Shown: in pieces, positions 19,023-27,622 of the stretch
How positions within the stretch are numbered: the first letter of the stretch is position 1
Layout of the letters: each line of letters starts with the position of its first letter
From: Limisphaera sp.
GTDB lineage: Bacteria > Verrucomicrobiota > Verrucomicrobiia > Limisphaerales > Limisphaeraceae
Direction of reading: 5' to 3'
Assembly: GCA_025057755.1 (NCBI GenBank)
Contig: JANWVC010000007.1
Coordinates: forward strand, 248,001-312,000
Length of the DNA: 64,000 nucleotides
Notes under the pieces: generated by a model
What the model was told of the DNA's origin: nothing
Seen by the model: only the letters and a program-made list of their open reading frames with translations
Database searches by the model: none
Position numbers and translations under genes: made by a program

Positions 19023-19342
19023 GGGCTGAGCCTGTGCTTGATTCGCTTCCCGCTGACCAAACTGTCTTGGAACGAGACAAATCTTTGGCTTGAAATCATT
19101 ACATTCGAGCTGCAGCGCAAAACCGGTTTCGTTGGAAACAAGAGTGCATGCTGCTGATGGGTATATTCGGCATGAATCATGCTCTGCATAGAGGCATGGA
19201 AAACAACAGCACAGCCAAGCGAACGGGTTGTGGTGTTGCATGCCGTCCCGGAGATTCAGCCTTCGGGACACAACTCCCTCCAATAAATCCCTCTGCGTGA
19301 GGGCGTTGCCCTCCCGCGCGCTTCTGAACTTGGGTTTGGTTG

Positions 19343-19370
19343 CTGGCGGCCGGTGCGAACCGGCCGCCAG
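19343..19370. repeat. Perfect 11-bp inverted repeat (hairpin)
   Basis: Arms CTGGCGGCCGG and CCGGCCGCCAG enclose a 6-base loop (TGCGAA). No T-run follows on the plus strand, so it is not a standard terminator. Confidence 0.7.
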
Positions 19371-19418
19371 TGATTTAAAGAGAATGCTGCAACATGGGAG
19401 CTCGGGTCAACTGTTCAT

Positions 19419-19462
19419 TTTTGCCCATCCCGTGGACGCGAACGGATTCAGGATGGGCAAAA
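19419..19462. repeat. 12-bp inverted repeat with 20-base spacer
   Basis: Arms TTTTGCCCATCC and GGATGGGCAAAA are exact reverse complements. The right arm ends in A residues and the left begins with T residues, so on either strand the stem ends in a short U/A tract. Confidence 0.7.
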
Positions 19463-20532
19463 CTTGCCAGGCTGAGTCCGTTAAACATGAGGTGCCGCCC
19501 CATGCGGTCAATGTGTGTCCTTTGTGTCTATTTTGCCATCCATGCCTCTTGGCGCCATTTGGACCCTGCTTTTGGGACTTCAGTCGCTGTGTCATCAGGT
19601 ACGAAACCAAGAAATCAAGAAATTGGGCACCCAACCTGTTAACCACGTGTTGGCGTTGCGGTGCTGATCGCCGTTTGGCCTGCCAAACTATACCTCAACC
19701 GAATCAGCATGACAGCAATCGCACGCGCGATCCGGTCAGACTGCTTCCGTTGGTGCGCCCTGCATTTGTAGCCTTTGGCGAATGCCTAAAAGTCGCACCG
19801 ACGCGGTTCAGGTGATGTGTACCGTGGCTTCAACTTTGCTTGTCTCGAGGCCTGTTTACGAGAGCTCATTTCGATCGGGTCGGTTCTTCTCACCGATAGG
19901 TTCCCACAGTGTGGAAACCAGTTCTATGGATTATCTTTGGTGCATAGGCCGGGCCGTAGGGCCAGTGTCTTATCACACGAAAGAAGGCACTAAAGTTCTT
20001 ATTAGGCGATCGGCGTTTATGATTTGGGTTGCAGTTTGGGTGCTTGGAGGTTATAGCCCGAAGATCTTCGAACTATCCCGGCTGATTAACCGCAGGCTTT
20101 GGTGTCCGGGGTCAGGGCCGGGGACACAGTCTTAGCTGGATTCTGAGGCCGGCATGAACCGTTTCCAATGCCAATTTGGGAAGGCATGAGAAGCTGTGCG
20201 GCCTTGGGATGGGATGACATTAAGATTGGGCATTCATGGACTGGATAGAAGAATAGCAGGTCCCTTTTTGGACGTCCGACCTGCGGCCGATGTTCTGTTT
20301 GGAGTGAATGTGTGAGGACCCGAATTGCGCCGGCCTTGGTTGCTGATTGGCTCTTGGGCCGGTTTTTGCTTGGTTGATGGACGATTGTCCAAGTCCAGGG
20401 GCTGGTTGTTGCGGATTCATCAGCCGCTCGACGCAGGTGTGAGGCAACCGTTTCGGTTGGCCTGTGGGCTTGCTCGAGGCCTGAGGCAAAAACCCGGTTG
20501 CGGCTTGGCCGGATCCGCCTACTTTGAGCGGC

Positions 20533-21219
20533 ATGCTAAGTGCATCCGATTTGTTTGATTTATCGCAGACCGAACATGCCGAGCTGTTTAACGGGATCCG
20601 ACATCCTTGGGAAGCGCTCCAGAAACTGGCCGACTATATCGATGCGAATGTGCACCCCGTGCTCAAGAATCGTTGTGAGGGAGTGGCTTATATTGGCGAG
20701 AAGGTATTCATCGGCGAAGGCACGGTGGTGGAGGACGGTGCCATGATCAAAGGGCCTGCCATCATTGGACGTAATTGCCGGATTCGCCACAATGCTTACA
20801 TTCGGGAACATGTCATTGTGGGCGACAACTGCGTGGTAGGCAATGCGTGTGAACTTAAACACAGTATTTTGTTTAACGGTGCTCAAGTGCCCCATTTTAA
20901 CTATGTGGGCGACTCGATCTTGGGGCACCGGGCGCATCTGGGTGCGGGGGTTATTCTCTCGAATTTTCGTTCCCTTCCGGGCTCCATTCATGTGGAGATT
21001 GATGGGGTTCGGTATGACACAGGTCTTCGCAAGCTCGGTGCTTTGCTGGGAGATCATTGTGAGATTGGCTGCCAAGCTGTGCTGAATCCCGGAAGCATCG
21101 TGGGCAGGCGGTCTGTGGTGTACCCTGGTGTCAACTGGCGTGGTTATTTGCCGGCTGATCGAATTGCGAAGAATCGCGCGGCGGTTGAAGTGGTGGAACG
21201 GAGGCGGGAGGATGGATGA
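20533..21219 (+). CDS. Left-handed beta-helix (hexapeptide) acyl/nucleotidyltransferase-like protein
   Basis: A 228-residue protein made largely of hexapeptide repeats, seen as runs of I/V-G-x-x-x/N such as YIGEKVFIGEGTVVEDGAMI and IIGRNCRIRHNAYIREHVIVGDNCVVGNACE. It resembles the C-terminal half of GlmU-like sugar-phosphate nucleotidyltransferases but has no nucleotidyltransferase domain. N-acetyl or acyl transfer to a sugar nucleotide is a reasonable guess. ATG 20533 is used; TTG 20524 lies just upstream. It converges with the CHASE2 cyclase gene 71 bases away. Confidence 0.8.
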   Translation: MLSASDLFDLSQTEHAELFNGIRHPWEALQKLADYIDANVHPVLKNRCEGVAYIGEKVFIGEGTVVEDGAMIKGPAIIGRNCRIRHNAYIREHVIVGDNCVVGNACELKHSILFNGAQVPHFNYVGDSILGHRAHLGAGVILSNFRSLPGSIHVEIDGVRYDTGLRKLGALLGDHCEIGCQAVLNPGSIVGRRSVVYPGVNWRGYLPADRIAKNRAAVEVVERRREDG

Positions 21220-21290
21220 AAGCGGAGATGGACACTTTGGTCAACCAAAGCCGGAGGCGTCAGGGAAAACTCGGAGACCGGTGTTTTGAA

Positions 21291-23783
21291 TTAACCGGAT
21301 CCGGTCCGGGCCGGATGCGTACCGGCGTGCGCGGAATCTGGTTCTTTTGACAAGACAGGGGTATCCAAGAGCGTTTCCAAGGTTCGTTCCTGCCACAAAA
21401 CCTCGTACACAGCTACTGGCTCGCGAATGCCACGCAAGGTCACCGGTGGTACGAGGCGGCAAGAACGGGCCAGTTCAGGCGCAAACCGCGTCAGATGTTC
21501 GTAGGTGGCGGCCGTGATAAGGATTCGGCCTCGACCAGACACATTTTCTAAACGGCTGGCCAGATTCACGTCCCGGCCGAAGACCGTGTAATTCAAGAGG
21601 TGCTGGTCAGATCCCATAAGGCCGACGGTAACGATCCCGGTGTGAATGCCGGTGCCCAAGTACAAAGGAGGATGGATCGGATGTGGGGGCAGCCCGGCTC
21701 GACACCGATGCTCATTTTCTGCCTGTAATAGCTGATTTTGCGCGAGCCGCCTTTGATTCAACCGATGCACGGCACGTTGCGCGTCCACAGCCGCGCGGAC
21801 GCAGGCTGCGGCATGATCCGGCCGGCTGGTCGGTGCGCCCCAAAACGCCATCACGCAATCCCCAATGTACTTGTCTAACGTCCCTTCGTGCCGTTTGACG
21901 ACTTCCGCCACGCAGGCGAGGTATTCATTGACCGTGGCCAGCGTGGCTTGGGCAAATGTGTCATAACAGGCCTCGGCTCGGTCGGACGACCACCCCTGTT
22001 GGCGGAGAAACGCTTCGGCTTCTTCTTGAGCTCGATCCGTCAACTCAGTGAAGCCGCGAATGTCCGCAAAGAAGACCGTCACTTCGCGTCGCTGACCGCC
22101 TAAAGAAAGCCGAGGTGCCTCCAGGAGTTCCTGCACCACGTTTGGTGAAACGATTCGGCTAAACACTGCTTTGATGCGCCGTTTTTCTCTTTGCTCGAAC
22201 AAAGCTTGATAAGCCAACAGCACTGCATGCGTGAGACCGAATCCGCCTGCCAACGGTAATACCACGGGCATCCACAACCGATACTGGATATAGGCCCAAA
22301 CGGCGCAACCTGCGTACAGGGCGGCGGCACAGCTGACGGCTACAAACAGCCAAGGTGGGCGCAACTGCGTCGTCATGGCGGCCGTTACCGCCGTCACGAC
22401 TATCAGACACAGAAAGTCCGTCCATGGGCTCGTACGCCGTACAAAACGACCGGTCAAGATGGAATGCGCCACATTCCAGTGTTTGCTCAACAAGAACGTC
22501 TCCCGGGCTAACGGGGTTGCGCCCAGATCCGTCAGGTCGTTGCCTGTGGCGGTAGAACCGATGACCACCAGTCGGTCTTGCCAGACATTTGTCGTTGGCA
22601 GCTCCTGGCCCGCCTCTCGTTGCAGATCTTGTTCCAGCAATTCCAAGAAGTTTCGGGCCAGTAAGTTCGTGTGGTTGGGAAGGATGCTCCAATCCACGAG
22701 GAAGAATCCTTCCCGGTCTACCGGAATTTCCCGTGTGACACCCGGGCCCCGCAAGGTGATGCGGCCGCGCGCCAGATCAATCTCAGCTCGATCCAGATCC
22801 AACTGCAGAGCTTGAGCCGCCAATACAATGCCCATGTGCCAGATCCGCTTCTCTTGGAAGGGAAGAGCTCGTTCCGGCCAGTCCGGTGGTAGCGTATCTC
22901 CCACCAAGTCTCGAAGAGCGAACTGGCCTTGGGCATCCAACATTATAGGCGGGAGCTCTGTGCCATCGGGCAATCGTAGGCAGATCCGGTCCGATTCCAC
23001 TCGCGCTTGTTGAAGGTCCACGCCGAATTCCGCAGCCGCCTTGAGGAACAATGGATGCCATATCCGATAAAGCTGGAATGCGCGGGCACGGCGCAGCACG
23101 CCGTCCATGTCCTTGTGTGAGGAAATGTCGGCTACCGCGGCAGCGTTGGTCGCCAAAAGGGCAATCGGCATCACGCCCTTTTCAGCTGCGAGAATTCCGA
23201 TGCCGGTCCGATGGAGTTGCCATGCGAAGAACACATCTGATTCGACCAAAGCCAGCGATCGACTCCCTTCTCGAAAGAAGGTCGGCATCAGCCCGGGGCC
23301 CAGCCGCGACCAAAATTCCCGGTCCGCTTCAACCGATGAGGCAGGGGCGGTCGCAGGCGCATGATCCTCGCGTGCGTCGGCAAACAGAATATCAAACGCC
23401 ACCGCGCGTGCACCCTGCGCGTGAAGCTCGCGCAAGACTCGACCATAGAGATGGCGGGGCCAATAAAGTCCGTATCGCAGTTTTGGGTGAAGCGTGCCGG
23501 TCTTGATGAGGCGAATGCTTTCGTCATTGATGTCTACAAAACCCAAATTGGTGACCAGGGAAGAGGCGCGGTGGGCGGCCAACCGAACGCGCCAATCGTA
23601 CGTGATCGCCTCAATCTGCTCTGACAGTGGCCAGCGCCAGATTAGTAACGGTGTGCAGACAGCGAGCACGGCTGCTGCCAGTGCAACCGGAATCCAATTG
23701 CGCCAATTGAGTTTCAATTGGAACAAAATTTGAGGGCCAGAACGATCTTGGTCATCGCCCTGGCCCTTGAAATCGAAATCCAA
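21291..23783 (-). CDS. CHASE2-domain class III adenylate/guanylate cyclase
   Basis: A 830-residue membrane-bound sensor cyclase. One N-terminal transmembrane helix (about 31-50) is followed by an extracytoplasmic CHASE2 domain, with FVDINDESIRLI and RAVAFDILFADARED near its start. About three further helices lie around 450-540, then a cytoplasmic class III cyclase catalytic domain. The catalytic part shows VTVFFADIRGFTEL (metal-binding Asp near residue 570) and KYIGDCVMAFWGAP (second metal Asp). It should make cAMP or cGMP in response to an external cue. The gene lies 30 bases downstream of a FecR-domain gene on the same strand, a recurring partnership. Confidence 0.92.
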   Translation of the reverse strand: MDFDFKGQGDDQDRSGPQILFQLKLNWRNWIPVALAAAVLAVCTPLLIWRWPLSEQIEAITYDWRVRLAAHRASSLVTNLGFVDINDESIRLIKTGTLHPKLRYGLYWPRHLYGRVLRELHAQGARAVAFDILFADAREDHAPATAPASSVEADREFWSRLGPGLMPTFFREGSRSLALVESDVFFAWQLHRTGIGILAAEKGVMPIALLATNAAAVADISSHKDMDGVLRRARAFQLYRIWHPLFLKAAAEFGVDLQQARVESDRICLRLPDGTELPPIMLDAQGQFALRDLVGDTLPPDWPERALPFQEKRIWHMGIVLAAQALQLDLDRAEIDLARGRITLRGPGVTREIPVDREGFFLVDWSILPNHTNLLARNFLELLEQDLQREAGQELPTTNVWQDRLVVIGSTATGNDLTDLGATPLARETFLLSKHWNVAHSILTGRFVRRTSPWTDFLCLIVVTAVTAAMTTQLRPPWLFVAVSCAAALYAGCAVWAYIQYRLWMPVVLPLAGGFGLTHAVLLAYQALFEQREKRRIKAVFSRIVSPNVVQELLEAPRLSLGGQRREVTVFFADIRGFTELTDRAQEEAEAFLRQQGWSSDRAEACYDTFAQATLATVNEYLACVAEVVKRHEGTLDKYIGDCVMAFWGAPTSRPDHAAACVRAAVDAQRAVHRLNQRRLAQNQLLQAENEHRCRAGLPPHPIHPPLYLGTGIHTGIVTVGLMGSDQHLLNYTVFGRDVNLASRLENVSGRGRILITAATYEHLTRFAPELARSCRLVPPVTLRGIREPVAVYEVLWQERTLETLLDTPVLSKEPDSAHAGTHPARTGSG

Positions 23784-23813
23784 ATCCGAACAAATCTAGA
23801 GACCTGCACAACG

Positions 23814-24635
23814 TCAGGATCCGCCAGAACCCGTCGGTCGTGCGCCAACAGTTGGCGACACGAATATAGTGGTCTGATCCTGAGTATAAATGGTGGGAGG
23901 CGCCATTTCCCCTGTGCCGATCAACTGAGCGGCGTCGGCCATTTCTTGACGCAAGGTGTCTGGGATCGGCGTCAACTGACCGGTACGGACGTCATATTGG
24001 TAACCGGCTTGAACGACTTGCGTAATGACGCGTCCGTCTTGACCTACCACTGACACCACCACGGTCCCCACCAGCACGCTAATCACTCCCTGAGCATTGA
24101 TATGATAAATTGTGCCTCGGATTCCCGCGACCCCGTTGGGGATCTTGACCTCATAGCGCGAGGCCGCAGTCATGCGTTTGACCCTGCCGAAAATGGCGCC
24201 AGCCCGGAGATCTAGCAACGTTTCACGAACTTCATCAATGCCTGTGGCCGTGGAGGTCAAGCGATCGATGGCCAGCGTCGTGTCTGAATAGAGGCGCACA
24301 GTGTCCGGGCCACTGATGGGTTGGAACACGACTTCAGCTGGTGGCAAAATGGTGAAATTCTCTCGAACCTGCGGAGCCAACTGAATCGTGTCGTCTGCAC
24401 CTAAGACCAAGTCAACCATGGAATTGGCCGCAGTCTGAATCACCGTGCCTGCAGAGAGGCTTTGCCCCACTCGCAACGGCTTCCAAGAAGTACCGTCTGT
24501 GGTATAACGGGCGGCTCCTTTGATGCGGGTAACCTTGGCGGTCAGGTTTTTCGTCTCAGCCCAAGCAGCCGAACAAAAAGCCAAAACTGCCGTGGCCAGA
24601 AAAACGTGTTTCAACCACGTGGTTGTCGTTTTCAT
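23814..24635 (-). CDS. Secreted FecR-domain protein
   Basis: A 273-residue protein with a signal peptide (MKTTTTWLKHVFLATAVLAF, cleavage likely after AWA). It contains a FecR-type beta domain including WKPLRVGQSLSAGTVIQTAANSMVDLVLG and the closing VKIPNGVAGIRGTIYHINAQGVISVLVGTVVV. In this family the FecR domain is not tied to iron; it often sits beside CHASE2 sensors and may bind a cell-surface ligand or act as a sensory partner. ATG 24635 begins the signal peptide; the frame is open upstream to 24758 without signal features. Probably cotranscribed with the cyclase. Confidence 0.85.
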   Translation of the reverse strand: MKTTTTWLKHVFLATAVLAFCSAAWAETKNLTAKVTRIKGAARYTTDGTSWKPLRVGQSLSAGTVIQTAANSMVDLVLGADDTIQLAPQVRENFTILPPAEVVFQPISGPDTVRLYSDTTLAIDRLTSTATGIDEVRETLLDLRAGAIFGRVKRMTAASRYEVKIPNGVAGIRGTIYHINAQGVISVLVGTVVVSVVGQDGRVITQVVQAGYQYDVRTGQLTPIPDTLRQEMADAAQLIGTGEMAPPTIYTQDQTTIFVSPTVGARPTGSGGS

Positions 24636-24862
24636 AGGTGCTCCATCAACGCGGTGCTGGTCGTCTCTCAGTTGAGGCCAGTCTAGGCTTAAGCGGAAGG
24701 TTGTCAACAGGATATTTCGAAACCAGACTTGCAGAGGCTCGGCTTTGTGACTGCCCATGGCGGATGTTGCGACTCGCGAGCATGAATCTATAAAGTGGCG
24801 TCAGCACAGAACCGGCGTCGGAACGATGGCCTACGGGACCAAGGGCCCTGTATTGGGCTGGG

Positions 24863-25852
24863 TCACAGTCGTTCTAGGCTGCTGCGGGTAAAATAGTTCC
24901 GTTGGCGTTCGGTGATCGGCCGGCCAAGGCGTTGTAATACTTGTAACATGTCTTCCCAAACCTTTCGTTTCTCCGCCGGTGCCTGGTTCCGCAGCAAATA
25001 AGCGGGATGATACGTGGGCATGACCGGGATGCCTTCCCATTGTTGCCATTGACCGCGCAGTTTGCTGATGCCAGTGGGGGGCTTGCCTAAAAGCCCTTCC
25101 ACTGCAGTGGCACCGAGAGCCACAATCACTTTGGGTCGAATTAATTGAAGCTGCTCCCGGAGGTAGGGAAAGCACGTGGCCATTTCAACAGGGGTCGGTT
25201 TGCGATTGCCACTCGTTTGGCTGGGAGTGTCGGGACGGCACTTCAAAATGTTCGCAATGTAGACTTGCTCGCGGGTAAAGCCCATGGCTTGGATGATTCG
25301 GGTGAGTAATTGACCTGCCGGCCCCACAAAAGGCTCACCCTTTTCGTCTTCCTCGGCCCCCGGCGCTTCGCCCACGAATACCAGTTCCGCTTCCGGATTG
25401 CCGACGCCGAACACAACGTTTTTGCGCTGGGCGACCAGGTGCGGACACCGTGTGCATTGCAGTACGCGCGTGCGCAAGGCCTCGAGAGCCGCCAGACGTG
25501 CCTCCCGGCTCAGCCCGGGGGCGGGTGTGTCGCCCCACAGCCCTGGTAGCGCCATCTCTGCTGAGTTTGGACTGGCTCGCAGCTCGTTGCCACCCGGCGA
25601 GTGCGTTGGCGTGCGCGGACCCGATGTGGGTGGCTTGTGCGGAGATCGAGCCAGAGTGGGCTCTGCTGCTGGTACGACAACCCTTGCAAAGCTCGGGGAA
25701 GATGGAGGAGGGGTAGGGGCTGAAGGGGTTTGCACCAGCGATTGGAGAAGATCCATCCCGTGGGGGGAAAGAGGCAGGAAACGGAGTCCCAGACGCCGAC
25801 GCCACTCCAGCTCGTCAATCAAGGCGTGCATCAATCGGCTCCATCTGTCCAT
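24863..25852 (-). CDS. Type 4 (Fe-S) uracil-DNA glycosylase
   Basis: DNA repair enzyme that removes uracil. The C-terminal ~200 residues carry the family 4 motifs: CTRCPHL (two of four [4Fe-4S] cysteines), FVGEAPGAEEDEKGEPFVGPAG (catalytic motif), ANILKCRPDTPSQTSGNRKPTP, IVALGATAVEGLLG and the second active-site motif MPTYHPAYLLRN. The N-terminal ~120 residues are a Pro/Ser-rich, probably disordered extension that typical enzymes lack. ATG 25852 is preferred to the adjacent GTG. Related genes are sometimes annotated as SPO1 DNA polymerase-like. Confidence 0.92.
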   Translation of the reverse strand: MDRWSRLMHALIDELEWRRRLGLRFLPLSPHGMDLLQSLVQTPSAPTPPPSSPSFARVVVPAAEPTLARSPHKPPTSGPRTPTHSPGGNELRASPNSAEMALPGLWGDTPAPGLSREARLAALEALRTRVLQCTRCPHLVAQRKNVVFGVGNPEAELVFVGEAPGAEEDEKGEPFVGPAGQLLTRIIQAMGFTREQVYIANILKCRPDTPSQTSGNRKPTPVEMATCFPYLREQLQLIRPKVIVALGATAVEGLLGKPPTGISKLRGQWQQWEGIPVMPTYHPAYLLRNQAPAEKRKVWEDMLQVLQRLGRPITERQRNYFTRSSLERL

Positions 25853-26413
25853 CACGAGTCTGTATCATAATCATGGCACTTCGCTACGCACGCTCAAACC
25901 GTTCGATTGACGCCGCTTGGCGGTTGTTTGGGCCCGCGGTCCAGGTCATGGGGGTGGTTTGAGCGGTCCTCCAAGGATCAACGCAAGCCCTTTCCGGGGC
26001 TCAGCGCAAGGCAATTTGGGCTGGTCCAGTGCCTGGGGGCGAGGGGTACAAGTGCCCGAGTTGAGCATGTTTCCCCAGGAAAGTTTCGGGCGCAAAGGGC
26101 CAGGGGAATCTTATCTCGCCCTTAGGGTCTTGGGGAACCGGGGACGGCTGAGTCACGAATGAGTCAAGTGCCCGAGCTCACGCCCGAGCCATAGGCTGCG
26201 TGAGAAACTCTGCTGCCGCCATGTGAGGAGGGGGTCTGATTCGCCTGGGGGCCACGAAGCAACCAGGAGCTATCGAGTTGCTGGTGGAAACGGCGCTCCA
26301 TGCAGGGTCCCGAAACGTGCTTTTCCTGGAGTTTGCACCGTCAATGTTTTTGAGGAACAAATGAAGGGCGAGTTTGGCAGGTCAAAGCATCCTGCGCGAC
26401 GGCTGACAATTCC
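25853..26413. other. Intergenic region upstream of the AraC regulator
   Basis: About 560 bases between the divergent uracil-DNA glycosylase and AraC-type genes. No gene is supported. A 12-base direct repeat CAAGTGCCCGAG occurs at 26049-26060 and 26165-26176; it may be chance or half-sites. Confidence 0.5.
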
Positions 26414-27469
26414 ATGGGAGAGGAATTGAGAAGGAAGGCGGTTGAATCTGGCCTGAGTGAATCGGACTCATGTTTCAGCGAGCGGGCCGTATGGGGACAC
26501 TTGGGGGATGGCTGGCAACCGTTGTTTGGGAGCTTCAAGGGAGCGGGTTACAGTTTGGAGTGGCATGATTTTACCGCTCGCCGTGAACTCGATTGGGGAG
26601 CCAGTTTTCACCCGAGCAGTATTGAGATTTGCTTGAACCTTTCGGGAGAGGGTTATGTGGCCTTCGCGGAGCGTCGGCTGTTGGTTGAGCCTGACACTGC
26701 CGCGTTTTATCATCGGGGGACGGGTCCCATGGAAGCCCGTCGAGCGGCCGGGCAACGCCATCAGTTTCTTACCTTGGAGCTTTCGACAGCTTTTCTGCGC
26801 CATCACTTGGCCGAGGCTGCGGCGGTGTTGCATCCCATGGTGCAGGACATGATGGCAGGCCGACCTGTCCGAGATCCATTGGGCGCGCGCACACGCCTGA
26901 CTGCGGCTCAGAGACAGATGATTGAGACGTTGCGTCGGCCGCCGGTTTATGCTGCAGCGCAGCCAGTCTGGTACCGATGCAAGGCGGTGGAGTTAGCGGT
27001 GGTGTTCTTGGTTCAGCCAGCGCCCGAGGAGGAGCTGTTTTGTACGCGGCAACAACGTTTGGCACAGGAACGGGTCGAACGCGCCATCGCGTTGTTGAAG
27101 ACCAATCTGAGTCATCCGCCTTCGTTGGAGGAGCTGGGCCGGCGCGTTGGCTGCAGTCCTTTTTATTTGAGTCGCATCTTTTCAGCCCAGATGGGGATGA
27201 CGATTCCTCAATATATTCGGGAGTTGCGACTGGAGCGAGCCGCCGAGCTGCTACGGTCAGGTCGTTACAACGTGACGGAAGCAGCGTTGGAAGTTGGTTA
27301 CAACAGCCTGAGTCATTTCAGCCAGGCTTTTCATGAGCGGTTTGGTTGTTGCCCCGGGCTTTACCCCATTCGGACACCGACGCAATCGCAAGTCCGCAGG
27401 CTGCCGCCGGACTTGCGACGTGATGATTCCACGCCTGCAGGGCCGACCGCGGGACTCGATCCAGCGTAG
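26414..27469 (+). CDS. AraC-family transcriptional regulator
   Basis: A 351-residue regulator. Residues ~30-200 form a cupin-like ligand-binding domain with little conserved sequence. Residues ~220-318 are the double helix-turn-helix DNA-binding domain: PPSLEELGRRVGCSPFYLSRIFSAQMG, then YIRELRLERAAELLRSG and VTEAALEVGYNSLSHFSQAFHERFGCCP. The tail is Pro/Arg-rich. The effector is unknown and no obvious target operon is adjacent; it converges with nrdJ. The start at 26414 (ATG) gives an acidic leader and is not independently confirmed. Confidence 0.9.
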   Translation: MGEELRRKAVESGLSESDSCFSERAVWGHLGDGWQPLFGSFKGAGYSLEWHDFTARRELDWGASFHPSSIEICLNLSGEGYVAFAERRLLVEPDTAAFYHRGTGPMEARRAAGQRHQFLTLELSTAFLRHHLAEAAAVLHPMVQDMMAGRPVRDPLGARTRLTAAQRQMIETLRRPPVYAAAQPVWYRCKAVELAVVFLVQPAPEEELFCTRQQRLAQERVERAIALLKTNLSHPPSLEELGRRVGCSPFYLSRIFSAQMGMTIPQYIRELRLERAAELLRSGRYNVTEAALEVGYNSLSHFSQAFHERFGCCPGLYPIRTPTQSQVRRLPPDLRRDDSTPAGPTAGLDPA

Positions 27470-27622
27470 AGGCTGAGGTTTTTCGCCAAAACAGCCCGAA
27501 GCGGCGGGTCCAGATTTATTTTGCTGCGGGAAAGGAACCGGCCCGCACGCCCTTCTCGTGGCGATGCGAGCCGGCTCCCGGCGATGCATCCAAAGTGCTT
27601 CGGTCCTGGCCCGCGTTTCGCC

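Larger units (their letters stand above)
19023..20532. other. 1.5-kb gene-poor region with inverted repeats
   Basis: Several frames over 100 codons exist here, for example 19228-19815 on the plus strand, but none has a recognisable domain, sensible start context or consistent codon choice, and they are not called. Two strong inverted repeats lie near 19343-19370 and 19419-19462. The stretch may hold decayed coding sequence or an unrecognised RNA; the sequence alone does not decide. Confidence 0.5.

Noticed and set aside
19228-19815. 195-codon plus-strand frame
   Set aside because: No domain, unconvincing start and codon pattern, and overlapping frames; left as gene-poor.
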